Position numbers and translations under genes: made by a program
Shown: in pieces, positions 55,645-64,000 of the stretch
Position numbering within the stretch: the first letter of the stretch is position 1
Layout of the letters: each line of letters begins with the position of its first letter
The notes under the pieces: generated by a model
What the model saw: only the letters and a program-made list of their open reading frames with translations
Told to the model about the DNA's origin: nothing
Database searches by the model: none
NCBI GenBank assembly: GCA_030762935.1
Contig: CM060888.1
Location: 119,175,468 to 119,239,467 of the forward strand
DNA length: 64,000 nucleotides
Reading direction: 5' to 3'
Source of the DNA: Hymenopus coronatus
Lineage: Eukaryota > Arthropoda > Insecta > Mantodea > Hymenopodidae

Positions 55645-56260
55645 TAAATAATAACATGCTATAACCCTGTCTTCGGTCATTGCAGCCCAAAGGATAGGCG
55701 CCTTTTCTAAGTCAACAAATACAAGTTGAATTAAGCGTCCTTTAGCATATGATTTTTCTGTTATCTGTCTTGAAATAAAAATATGATCCATATATGATTT
55801 TACTCTCAGAATTCTGCTTGTTCCTCTCGCATATTCCCTTCAATAGTATTTTGCCGACATACATTAAGCCTTCGGTATTTCATCATCCTCCACAATGTGA
55901 TTAAACATTTTATAGGTTTTTTTTTTTTTTTTTTTTTTTTTAATAGGGGGGTCCGCATCTCTATAGCTCTATCATTATCCCATTAGGCTTTGGTATGCTT
56001 TGATTTTTTCAGTGCCTGATTTATGTGTCTTTCAAAATAAGTATCATCTGTGGCAGTATATTGCCAGTATTATCAAAATTCTTAAGAGTGTTAAAATTGT
56101 CACCTCCTCGTTCCTCTCTTCTCTCGAAAAGTAAATTTTCAAACTGCTTCTTCCACTGTTCATTATCACAAGATTTAAGGTTAGCGATCCTCCTTTTAAC
56201 GTTCCACGCTTCTGCAGATCATCAGTATTCTAACAAATGGAAGCAACATCTACAAATTAG
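55645..56260 (-). pseudogene. Non-LTR reverse transcriptase domain remnant
   Basis: Read on the minus strand. Near 56150 comes NEQWKKQFENLLFERREER, as in the linker RWxxyFExLLN before the fingers. After a frameshift KKSKHTKA / IPKPNGIMIEL follows (about 55970-56010; family: LKNxKAPGxDGIpaEL). Then comes a poly-A-like insertion (T-run on the + strand, 55918-55942) in place of the next codons. Then KLFNHIVEDDEIPKA (about 55880; family: LxxxiwxxexIPxxW). Finally an uninterrupted stretch (about 55660-55810) holds MDHIFISRQITEKSYAKGR and LVFVDLEKA. The latter is RT motif A, with the catalytic Asp in FVDL, and ILWAAM follows. The YDSVP residues normally after motif A are lost. Motif B and the YADD box are missing, so the copy is 3'-truncated or recombined. 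Confidence 0.75.
55918..55942. repeat. Homopolymer T run
   Basis: About 25 T, inside the reverse transcriptase remnant. On the minus strand it is an A-run that breaks the frame. Confidence 0.95.
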
Positions 56261-56965
56261 CAAAGAAAAAGAAGGTATAGGGTAAATAAGTTGTTCCCAG
56301 ACAATATAACATCTAACCATTCATTAACCAATCGCACTAGCACCTGATTGGGTACCAAGCGAATTAAGTGTGTTTCTGGTGTATTTGGATGAAGTATGGA
56401 CTTTAATCACCAGCGGCATTGTTCGATGACTAGATAAAACCATAGGCATGTAGCTTACATCTATGTGTTTCTTTCTTTACAGTATTGCTATACTTTTTAT
56501 GGTCAAAAATAGCTAAAAAGTGTAGATGAACAACTGATATTGCCCAAATTTATGATATTCATAGTTAGTAAAGGCACTTGTATTAATGTAAAAACAAACA
56601 TCCAATATGCATCCATATGCTTAATCGACGTTTTCCATGTAATGTTTTGGATATATAATTTGCATCGATAATTTTGGCCTATGTTTGGAAATATAGAGCA
56701 ACTAGAAGCAGCTAAATGTACGTTTTGTTTATTTCCTGATTATTAACTGCTGAAGGATGTATTACATTTGTCAAACTATGCAAATCAATCATTATAAAGA
56801 ATTTTACCTCATTTATTTGCTCCGTAGCAGCTCTCTAATATACAACGCTGGCATGACATAAATATAAATTGCTTAATTTTCCTTCGTAGAAACCTGATGG
56901 ACAAAACGAAGAAAATAGGAGAATACAACAGTTATGTTTGTCTGTAACATCCCAGAGATAAAAAT
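56261..56965. other. Unassigned AT-rich sequence
   Basis: Possibly the 5' continuation of the reverse-transcriptase element, but no motif is recognisable. Confidence 0.35.
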
Positions 56966-56983
56966 CTGATGTTTCATTCACAT

Positions 56984-57024
<41 letters not shown>

Positions 57025-57105
57025 CCCCAAACAAACTTTTCTTAAAAGCATTATTCTTTTATCTACATCTTACTGGAGATGTACATACGTGCTAGAGAAA
57101 GTAAA
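56966..57105 (-). repeat. Family R copy U, reduced to its two ends
   Basis: The far end ATCTGATGTTTCATTCACATTACTCTCTCT, expanded to (CT)n (56980-57022), and AAAGCATTATTCTTTTATCTAC are joined directly to the hairpin end GATGTACATACGTGCTAGAGAAAGTAAA. All the middle is deleted. Confidence 0.78.
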
Positions 57106-57812
57106 CACGTAGAATTAACTATCAGGGATTAGAAATATTTACCAATTTACCAATTTGTTTGGAATGTAAAAGAGCCTTTAGAATTTCAGAAAAATAAATT
57201 GACGAAAATTGGTTTTTACTTTACTCCCGGAAAACAATACAGTGTTACTTACTTTACGGTCCCATAAAGATACAAGACTTGCAAAAAAGAAAAATCTTAT
57301 CATTTTCGGTTTCATTTATACTGTAGTTTCACATTAAATTGTATAAGCATTTCTAACGTAATGCATCTATATACAAAACTATGGGTAGTTATCGTTTGTA
57401 GTTATCACACATTGTTATCTAAGCTTTCATCGAGTGATTTTCCTTTCACAGGTAAGGAATAGACTTAAGTTTTCTAATTTCACAGGCGTTTGATTCATCA
57501 AAATTAATTGTAGCGAAATGCTTACATTATAAAACAGCTATCTGGGCTGTAAAACAATTTCTGCTGATCTTATTCACGCTTTAATTAGTTTGGAAGTAAT
57601 AGGAATATTTCACTCCTCTGTTTTTTTCCAATTCAAAAACAAAATATAAACAAAACATCCAGCATTTTAAATTGTCAAACTGTATTGAAGAATTTCTTAT
57701 ACTAGAGAACATCGTAGGTTAAAACTGTTGTTGCTCCTAAGAGCAACAATTCTAATGTGCTCTTTATGGTTGTTTATAAAGCGTGAGGCTATATTGTGAG
57801 TTGACTTGCAAG
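57106..57812. other. Unassigned AT-rich sequence with one perfect hairpin
   Basis: TTGTTGCTC CTAA GAGCAACAA (57728-57749) is a perfect 9-bp stem with a 4-base loop, just upstream of the transposase fragment. Confidence 0.5.
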
Positions 57813-57813
57813 C

Positions 57814-58116
57814 GTGTTGTTGGTTGGCGCAAAACAGCGCGTATTAATTGAACTGAATATTCGCGTACCGACATTCCAAAAAGCATTCATTTATATTCAG
57901 GTGTCTTACAGAATCTGGGATTTAAACCCCTCCGAGTTTTATTTCTTGGGGGATGGGGTTAAAAGAGTAAATGTGCAAAGCACAGGTTTTAGAGGAGCTT
58001 TGAGACAAAACTCGTCAAGGTTTGCTGACATTTCTGAGAAGAAACTGCAGCGTATAAGCAGGTGCCAGAAGTGTTTGAACAACGAAGGAAGACAGTTTCA
58101 CCATCTCCTAGCTTGA
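57814..58116 (+). pseudogene. Tc1/mariner-superfamily transposase, C-terminal fragment
   Basis: The open frame (100 codons) contains IWDLNPSEFYFLGDGVKRVN, which corresponds to the (S)PDLNPxDFFLWGxxKxxVY block with the last catalytic acid. It ends ISEKKLQRISRCQKCLNNEG followed by RQFHHLLA, matching the C-terminus IPxetLrrVxrxxxRRlxxCIxxxGxHFEHLL. The start codon lies within the fragment. The first half (57814-57890) does not align and may be another piece. The DNA-binding domain and first two catalytic residues are absent. It belongs to the same broad group as the transposase at 6.0-6.8 kb but is not a close copy. TIRs were not found. Confidence 0.65.
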
Positions 58117-58500
58117 TTTATGTGAATATTTTTATTTTTAAGCGTTTACTTTTTGTTTCATTGTTAAAAATAACTTATGCGACATACCTTAGTGTATTTA
58201 TTGCGGACGTGATATCAGCCGCGTGCGACCACAACAAGCAGGAACTTCAGGAACTTTTCTGCTATATGCGGGTCAATCAGTATTATAGGACTAGAATATT
58301 TCATTCAACTATTATAGTTATTGACTTTAAAAACAATTACTTAAACATTGTTGCATTAATTAAAATATAGTAATTCAACGGATGTGTCCCCAGTTTAAGG
58401 GAGGAACACGATCCATTAGTCGGCTGAAGGGATAAGGGGAGATAAATAGACGAAGTAGCACCTATCCAATATACCGCAGGTACGATCAGAGATTACTATA
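58117..58500. other. Unassigned sequence
   Basis: The frame 58062-58370 runs over from the transposase fragment and has no domain of its own. Confidence 0.4.
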
Positions 58501-58514
58501 TTTTTCTGAAAGTT

Positions 58515-58830
58515 TATTTCATCCCGGTTCTTACGAACATTCTAGAACGCTGTTGGAAACTCTAGCAACCGTATATCAGCAAGTGTGTTCGAGAAAGAGA
58601 GAGAATTAGTGAGCGCGTTTGATGTGACATCAAGTGGTATTGTACGAGCGAAGTGGTAATGATAGTTGTTACGCACCGTGAAGTGATTAGGGATTAGAGA
58701 AGTCTTGCATTCGACGCCCCAGCAAGTTCACTCGCTTGTGTTAGTTATTTCACAGCTAAGGAAGTCACAGAAATGAAGTAACAGTGAAACTGAACAAAAT
58801 CACATTAAGTCAAGGAGACAGTGCACAATG
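58515..58830 (+). repeat. LTR-like segment C with leader
   Basis: ATTCTAGAA...GTTGGAAA (58539-58558), CCGTATATCAGCAAGTG (58569-58585; TATA-like) and, 190 bp later, AACAGTGAAACTGAACAAAATCACA-type sequence parallel, in this order, segment A (TTCTGGAA, TTTATAATCAGCGAG) and the leader at 22.47 kb (AACAGTGAAACTGGAACAAG). Probably a solo or broken LTR with leader of the same family. Edges undefined. Confidence 0.35.
58535..58547 (+). promoter_or_regulatory. Heat-shock-element-like array
   Basis: GAACATTCTAGAA is a perfect three-unit GAAnnTTCnnGAA site. It lies about 25 bp upstream of a TATA-like GTATATC, the same arrangement as in LTR-like segments A and B. Confidence 0.5.
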
Positions 58831-59929
58831 GTACAAAGGGATAATATAAGCTTATTCAAAATAATATAACAAAATTTTCTCAGCTCACAATTTAAAAATC
58901 CAATCCACAGCTTTGGGGATCGAATTTAATGCTTCAGATGTAAATAAAAAATATTTCTTAATTTTCAAACTTTTGTGCTCCACCGTAAAATATAGTTTTC
59001 AGTATGCTTTCTTAATTAGAGTATAAAGATTCACAACGTTATACTTCTATGTGTTCTAAAGGAGTCTGTTTCCCAATGATTTAGAAAATGACATTATATA
59101 CACTGTCTGAAAAAATAAAAATCCGACTATTGGACAATTCAATTCAACGCTAAGTACGGAGTGTAGCAAAGAGAGAGCACGTTTTCAATAAATAGTAAAA
59201 TAGATCCACTTCAGATAGAATATCTGATTTAGTTTTTTACAATATAATTCTTCGTAGATCAAGTAAATACTTTTAGTGGTAGGTAATATTCAAGATTCAT
59301 GAAAAGTAGAATGTATTTCATATTGCAGTACCGCATATCTTCGAGTTAGCTCATCACTGAGTAAGCATTTCTCAATTTGAAAGAAATGAACAAATCAAAA
59401 CCCACTCCAAATAAACATCGCATACTTGTTAGTTTACTTGTTGGAGATTGGTTTTGCGTGATCGATACTGTCTACCTCTATGAAATCCAGATGTGACGAA
59501 GTCAAATACATTTGCTTTCCATCGGTAAATGGCGCATTTAATTATGCTGGCCAGAACACATCTGGAATTCAATCTGAAATCGAGGTGTTTAATAAAAGAA
59601 ATGCGTGTCTGAGAGAACATGTATGTTCAATCTTCGGTAGCCTAGAGTGGTTTTTCATCTTAGCGGTTTTGACACTCAGAACCGTACTTTTGAATATCAG
59701 AGGAAAATTGCAATAAATTTGTCGATGGTTTAAGATCTTTTAAAAGCGGAGCAGATTGAAGGATATTTTAATATGGAGATCTGTATTTGTAGTTTTAGCT
59801 ACATATTCTCGTAATTCTAAATTATATTCTGCCATTTTTAAAAATGCTAATGCTGTACTGCACTAAATGTCGTGCTGCTTCTTTGCAGACCATTGTTTGA
59901 TAATCTACCTATATTTAATATATATTTTA
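58831..59929. other. Unassigned AT-rich sequence
   Basis: Frames on both strands at 59429-59716 share a moderately GC-rich block; a decayed retroelement is possible (minus-strand SGFHRGRQ), but I cannot support a call. Confidence 0.35.
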
Positions 59930-60410
59930 ATTTTAAGTTATGCTGTTCACACATACACACACGGACCTTTTTCTAAAAAGTATTTTGTTGGATTGAAATT
60001 GAATTATATTTATCAGACTCTTTAATTGCACTGATTTTAGCGTTCCCATTCTAAATTTGGCATGAAAGAGCGCTTAATTAAGCTGTTTTGGCCTCTTTAT
60101 CCAGCTTGAGGTTCGCTTACGTGCCGTAAATCTGCGACATGGGACCATTAGCTCTACGTTCCTTCCGAAGAAAGCCACGCTAAAGAATTTTACGACCAAA
60201 AAAATCCACTGTCCTCCGCCGAGTTTGAACCCGCGTTCTGGAAAACTAGATGTTACCCCTAGATCATGTAGGGCAACAGGGACTGCTCCAAAAAGAACGA
60301 GTTACAAGTGTCATCTCGGTATTGGATTTTTGGGTGGAATGGAATATTTTCTCTACTTACTATGTACATTGTACATGGTAAATAAAGAGAAAAGAATTGA
60401 ATGCAGTAAC
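59930..60410 (-). repeat. Family R copy V, split by a SINE
   Basis: TATGCTGTTCACACATACACACACGGACC and TTTTTCTAAAAAGTATTTTG (59940-59990) form the left part. GTCATCTCGGTATTGGATTTTTGGGTGG and the hairpin TACATTGTACATGG (60308-60405) form the right part. In between lies an S4 SINE. Confidence 0.78.
60035..60300 (-). mobile_element. tRNA-derived SINE, family S4 (nested in family R)
   Basis: Read on the minus strand: head GATCTAGGGGTAACATCTAG (A-box), GCGGGTTCAAACTCGG (B-box), then GGACAGTGGATTTTTTTGGTC, GGCTTTCTTCGGAAGGAACG, GCTAATGGTCCCATGTCGC and the end CTTTCATGCCAAATTTAGAATG. The longest S4 copy in the window; it defines the body of the family. Confidence 0.82.
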
Positions 60411-61020
60411 ATGTAAGAGAGAGCCTCAGAGGCCACAAATCCTACAATTGTTACCTCTGAGGAGCCTCTTTTGTTTTTGGCACTAGATATTTTCACTAGG
60501 AAAGACGTGTTCGTTAATTAACTTGCCGCCAGAGCTGTTTGCTAATGCTAGTTTAGATAGTTTCGTACGTATGATGCGTGCAACATTTCTGACCTGCACA
60601 ACTGATCTGCAAGCAGTTACGGCCACTGGAGTAAATTGACATTATTTCACAGTTGCAGCGAATTCGGTTCGTGTGACTGCGGTAGTCGAAGCTGTAATAT
60701 TTGTGTTTCTTGACTATCTCTCTAAATTACAGTAAATACAATTTATTAGTACTAACTGCATCAGACAATATAGTATTCAGGAAATCTCGGATTCGATTAC
60801 TGGCACCACCCTCTATTAACCTTGGTATTTTGGTGTGTGTGTTTGTCTAGTCATTGGCGAAGACTGGAACAATTTCTCGTTAATGTTAACTCAGTGATCG
60901 ACGTGTCATGGCGGGTACCTGGAAACGTCACGTAGGTTACCTTGCAGAGCTGGAAGTATTTGAAGCAGTCGCTTCCGGATACTTCTCTGTCCTGATTTAT
61001 TCTATTTTTATAGGCGGCTT
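60411..61020. other. Unassigned, moderately GC-rich sequence
   Basis: 60520-60710 and 60860-61000 are less AT-rich than the background and show no repeat signature. They may be unique sequence. No good splice pair or long frame. Confidence 0.35.
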
Positions 61021-61024
61021 ACCC

Positions 61025-61335
61025 TCCCCTTATGTAGGACTGACACACCCCTAGGACATCCAAGCGGGTGCCTGAGGGTCAGAAGCCTATCAGAGAACCA
61101 ATAACAGATAACCACAGAATGGCGAAACTGGAACGAGTGGACGGGCCAGCCAGGCATGAACTTGATGTGAAATGCAAGCGACATGGATGATAGGAAAGGT
61201 GATGATGGAGCAATTGGTGGAATGAGTGGCGGGGGAAACTGAAGGAATCTGAAAAAGCCCGCCTAGACATCGTTTCGTCCACCACAAAACCCAAATGTGG
61301 GCACTTGGGAGCGAATCACTCGACCACGGCATCGC
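61025..61335 (-). mobile_element. tRNA-derived SINE, family S3-like (minus)
   Basis: On the minus strand: GCCGTGGTCGAGTGATTCGC (A-box region with shortened head), TTTGGGTTTTGTGGTGGACG, TTTCCCCCGCCACTCATTCC and GCTCCATCATCACC, parallel to the body at 7.55 kb. The long frames on the minus strand here are SINE shadows. Confidence 0.72.
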
Positions 61336-61551
61336 CGAATTATTCTATTTCGGATATTTATTATTGCGAGAATTTTGCAGCACTAAATATGGACAATCTA
61401 CGCATCATCGCGCACTCAGAAATGCTGGACAATGGCACAAATTTGAATGAAAATTCACCAGAAAGGCTTACTGAAGAATTCGTAACGTGTCCTTTTATTT
61501 CATGTTTTGTCTATTATTATTCAATTGTTTTATATAAATTTTATTTATTTG

Positions 61552-61787
61552 TAGCTTAACGTCCTTTAACTTGGTTGATCATATCGGACCATGAATGAAA
61601 TTGGTGAAATGATGCTCAAATGATTTGGAGGTCCATGGAGCTTAAAGTTACTCAATGTTCGTCTTCAAGATAAGGGAAAATCCCGAAAAAAACCTTATCC
61701 GGGCAACTCACCCTAAGCGAGATTCGAACTCATGACTTTTCGAATGTGAAGCAGTCACGCTACCACCACACTACCCAGGCGGGATAA
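61552..61787 (-). mobile_element. tRNA-derived SINE, family S2 (minus)
   Basis: On the minus strand: CCGCCTGGGTAGTGTGGTGG (A-box region), CATGAGTTCGAATCTCGC (B-box), AGGGTGAGTTGCCCGGATAA, GGGATTTTCCCTTATC and TCCGATATGATCAACCAAG, ending in GACGTTAAGC. Second S2 copy with an intact B-box. Confidence 0.92.
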
Positions 61788-62224
61788 ATGTACTTTTGCT
61801 GCATTAACTGCATTTCGCAACTGTGATAACTACTTCTGAGCTTCATTTAGCCGCAGCGGTTTTTTCTGCTCAGCGCTGGTACCTGACATCGCCTTTATAC
61901 ATCAACCTCTGGGGCAACATTGCCGATTTCTCATGTAGTATAATTTCCTATCCCCCATTTCCCTTTCCGCTTCTTATTTTAAGTGTGTTTTTAGGTTTCG
62001 TGGGATGAGACAATGTGGACTTCCAATAAAAGAGTGATTCTCCGTGGACACCAAAGGGTTGTTTCGTTGAAAGACTTCGTCGCCCACTTTGAGTAGCTCC
62101 TGTAGTGGGACTGCTCTCCAAGTCACGAGATGTTATGGTATTTGGTATTTTAGTTGTTTGACATTGGAAAGGGGAGGGAGCTACGATAGTCCATACTCGA
62201 CCCATCTTCGACCTATTTAGACCC
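61788..62224. other. Unassigned sequence, probably part of the adjacent non-LTR element
   Basis: The minus frame 61948-62205 directly follows the polyprotein C-terminus at 62.2-62.6 kb and could be its 3' region. No domain is visible. Confidence 0.35.
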
Positions 62225-62640
62225 TTTGAGCATCACCAAGCTTATATTCTCATCAGTCTTGCATTTTTAATCAAGGACGGCAGATCCTTAAAAAGAACAT
62301 TTTTATAGTTGTTTAATATTGGCTAATAGTTTCCCAAACATCGCCTCCGTTCTGCCAGACTACGACAGACACATAGGATATGAGTTGCAGTTTCCTCAAC
62401 ATGTGGCTCTCTCTGGGGTCGGTTGGTTTTTCCCTTTATGTGGAAGTGTTCCTTCAAAAGACAAGTGTCGCGTTAGTAGCTCAACTTTTAGGAACTGTTA
62501 GGGACTTTCCAATCCCTGTGACCTGCTTGTCCCTGGCTGTAACCTCCAGTTGTTCCTTCATTTTTTTCTCTTAGTCCAGGGGGATTTTAGCTCCAACTTA
62601 TCTTCGTGGGCATCAAAGTGTGTCGTGTCCCTCCGATGTA
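62225..62640 (-). pseudogene. Non-LTR retrotransposon polyprotein, C-terminal remnant
   Basis: Minus strand, 62330-62415: HVEETATHILCVCRSLAERR, then RCLGNY and a stop. The family pattern is EEExxxHxLCxCPaLxxrRxxxLG, with the H and C ligands of the terminal zinc-finger-like cluster retained. Upstream (62470-62500), in another frame, RDTCLLKEHFHIKGK matches the GHxxLxxHLxxxG block. After the stop the same frame runs on as PILNNYKNVLFKDLPSLIKN. Two or three frameshifts. A third lineage, distinct from the tails at 33.2 and 40.2 kb. Confidence 0.62.
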
Positions 62641-62794
62641 CTAATAAAATACAATGACTTCCTCTCCACAGTGCTTTTGTTGGGACATTCCATTGAGTTT
62701 TAGAGGCCAAAATGCAGGTTTAAATTCACAGTTAGTCTAGTTACTTTTAGAGGGTTTTATCTCTGGAAAATGTTTTGTTTTTGCTTTATCCGCA

Positions 62795-63080
62795 CCTAAT
62801 AGGCAAAGAATATATTGTATTCCACCTAAAGATTCCATATCTATATTTCATTGGAAACATATTTGACATCTTTGAATTGAGAAAATATACTTTAACAAAA
62901 ATGGTACGCGTATGAGCAGAATAAGTAAAATTCGAAAACATGGTCCATAATTTCAGTATCTTCCAAATATGCGACAACGGTTAAAAATCTCCCTTCTTCA
63001 AAATATGTTTACTCTAACAAAGTTACGAATTTAAAATTATTGCGACTATGTTGATAAAAATACTATAACCCTTTTTCAGA
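62795..63080 (+). repeat. Family R copy W, strongly diverged
   Basis: AAAGAATATATTGTATTCCACCTAAAGATTCC, ATATTTCATTGGAAACATA, CAGTATCTTCCAAATATGCGACA and GACTATGTTGATAAAAATACTATA follow the family order with many substitutions. Neither end is present. Confidence 0.65.
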
Positions 63081-63844
63081 ATAAACAACATGTTTGAATA
63101 TGCCTAAAAAGCCCAGTCATTACTAAAATATTTTTATAGTTGTGTATACACCTCTAATTTATTTCAAATAGACTTATTTTGTGGCATCGATAATTCCCTA
63201 GATAATCATTAAACTGATTTGAACAGTTTTAGAAGTGCTATTACTGTTCCACATTTTATTGGAGATCGGAATTTCAAGAGTTGTAGAGATCCGCGTTCAC
63301 ATATCTGATTGCTATTGGGTTTTATTCATCCTCTTTATACCTACAACGAAATGTTTAAACTATTTCTGCAATGCCTTAACCCGATTAAGCTAAGGTCTTC
63401 TTTTAGGTCACCTCATTGATCTCCATCCTCTTGGTTTATATTCCATTAATCCTTTAGAAGTTCTTTCGGGTGTCATTCTTTTCAAGTTTTAGATCCTGCA
63501 TAATGGATTCAATATTTAATCCATTTATAAAATATATTTTTAAATCTGTCTTCTCTTGCAAAACCTATAAACAGATCTTAGGACTGTAATCTGCTGAATT
63601 CCAATCCTTTCTATCCATATATAACTTTCATAAAGCAATACAGGAAGTATCATGGCGGAATACAATTGTAATCGGGTATCTATTGTTGCTTTTCTTTCAA
63701 TGTTTTCTTAATTGTTCACACAATGCTTGAATCTTATCATAGTTTCATACCGAAAATTTTCCCAAGAATGAGATTTTTCACATGAAAGTGTCATACTATA
63801 TGTCATTTAGTTCTAAATTCCTTTTTGCAGTTCATCTTCCGAAT
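63081..63844. other. Unassigned AT-rich sequence
   Basis: No coding or repeat signal was recognised. Confidence 0.4.
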
Positions 63845-64000
63845 TAAAAATCCGATATGTTCCATTCACACATTTTGAAAACAACCTATTCTTAAGAAAC
63901 GATTATTCTTTTATCTACATAATACTAATTAAAGTAAAAGTTTCAGAAATGTTTTAACTATTTAATATCTTATAAATAGAATCAGAATAAGGGATACAAA
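63845..64000 (-). repeat. Family R copy X, cut by the window edge
   Basis: AAAAATCCGATATGTTCCATTCACAC, then TCTACATAATACTAATTAAAG and AGAATCAGAATAAGGGATAC match the far end in reverse orientation. The copy continues beyond the window. Confidence 0.75.

Noticed and set aside
59429..59716. Opposed frames that might be a reverse transcriptase or transposase
   Set aside because: Only a weak SGFHRGRQ resemblance; not enough to support a call.
60420..60475. Terminator-like inverted repeat GAGCCTCAGAGG ... CCTCTGAGGAGCCTC
   Set aside because: Stem is imperfect with a long loop; intrinsic terminators are not expected in this genome, and no gene precedes it.

Overview
This is eukaryotic DNA. It is about two-thirds A+T, has no dense array of open frames, no operons and no intact gene, and is packed with decayed transposable elements. 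Element types (mariner, hAT, several non-LTR clades, many tRNA-derived SINEs and a very abundant 0.8-0.9 kb non-coding repeat) suggest an insect with a large repeat-rich genome, such as a cockroach or another polyneopteran. That assignment is inference. Nearly all longer open frames are chance frames or frames running through repeats.

Layout. A single family, here called family R, fills roughly a fifth of the window in about 25 copies in both orientations (0.54, 2.15, 3.19, 8.07, 10.46, 13.07, 16.78, 26.83, 27.84, 34.0, 35.3, 39.2, 41.1, 43.6, 44.1, 47.2, 50.4, 53.0, 53.6, 62.8 and 63.8 kb, plus small pieces). It has no protein-coding frame. One end is a hairpin, a CA/GT microsatellite lies inside it, a short inverted copy of the hairpin arm lies near the other end, and the flanks are T-runs. 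I read it as a non-autonomous Helentron-like (HINE/DINE-type) family; this is inference. Family R is entered as + when it starts with the hairpin end (ACTTTCTCTA).

DNA transposons: a Tc1/mariner-superfamily element with recognisable ends at 5.74-7.20 kb, a mariner remnant at 17.98-18.58 kb, a transposase C-terminus at 57.8-58.1 kb, an internally deleted hAT element with TIRs and an 8-bp target duplication at 9.27-9.98 kb, and a decayed hAT/ZBED-type transposase at 25.4-26.2 kb. Non-LTR retrotransposon remnants lie at 0.31-0.48, 12.6-12.9, 33.1-33.9, 39.6-40.3, 55.6-56.3 and 62.2-62.6 kb. A decayed LTR element (21.1-23.8 kb) and a related LTR-like piece (58.5-58.8 kb) carry heat-shock-element-like arrays just upstream of TATA-like sequences. 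At least five tRNA-derived SINE families are present, two copies with clear target-site duplications. Two minisatellites stand out: 38-bp units at 14.57-15.37 kb that seem to derive from a tRNA-like SINE head, and a 1.7-kb GAGT/TTGCTACAGT array at 48.36-50.08 kb.

The only candidate for host coding sequence is a 212-bp internal exon at 37.85-38.06 kb with strong splice signals. The window therefore probably lies in intergenic or intronic DNA around one exon of an unidentified gene. The elements do not form a pathway. Their relationships are nesting and decay: SINEs inside family R copies, a SINE inside the mariner-like element, and a non-LTR element inside a family R copy.
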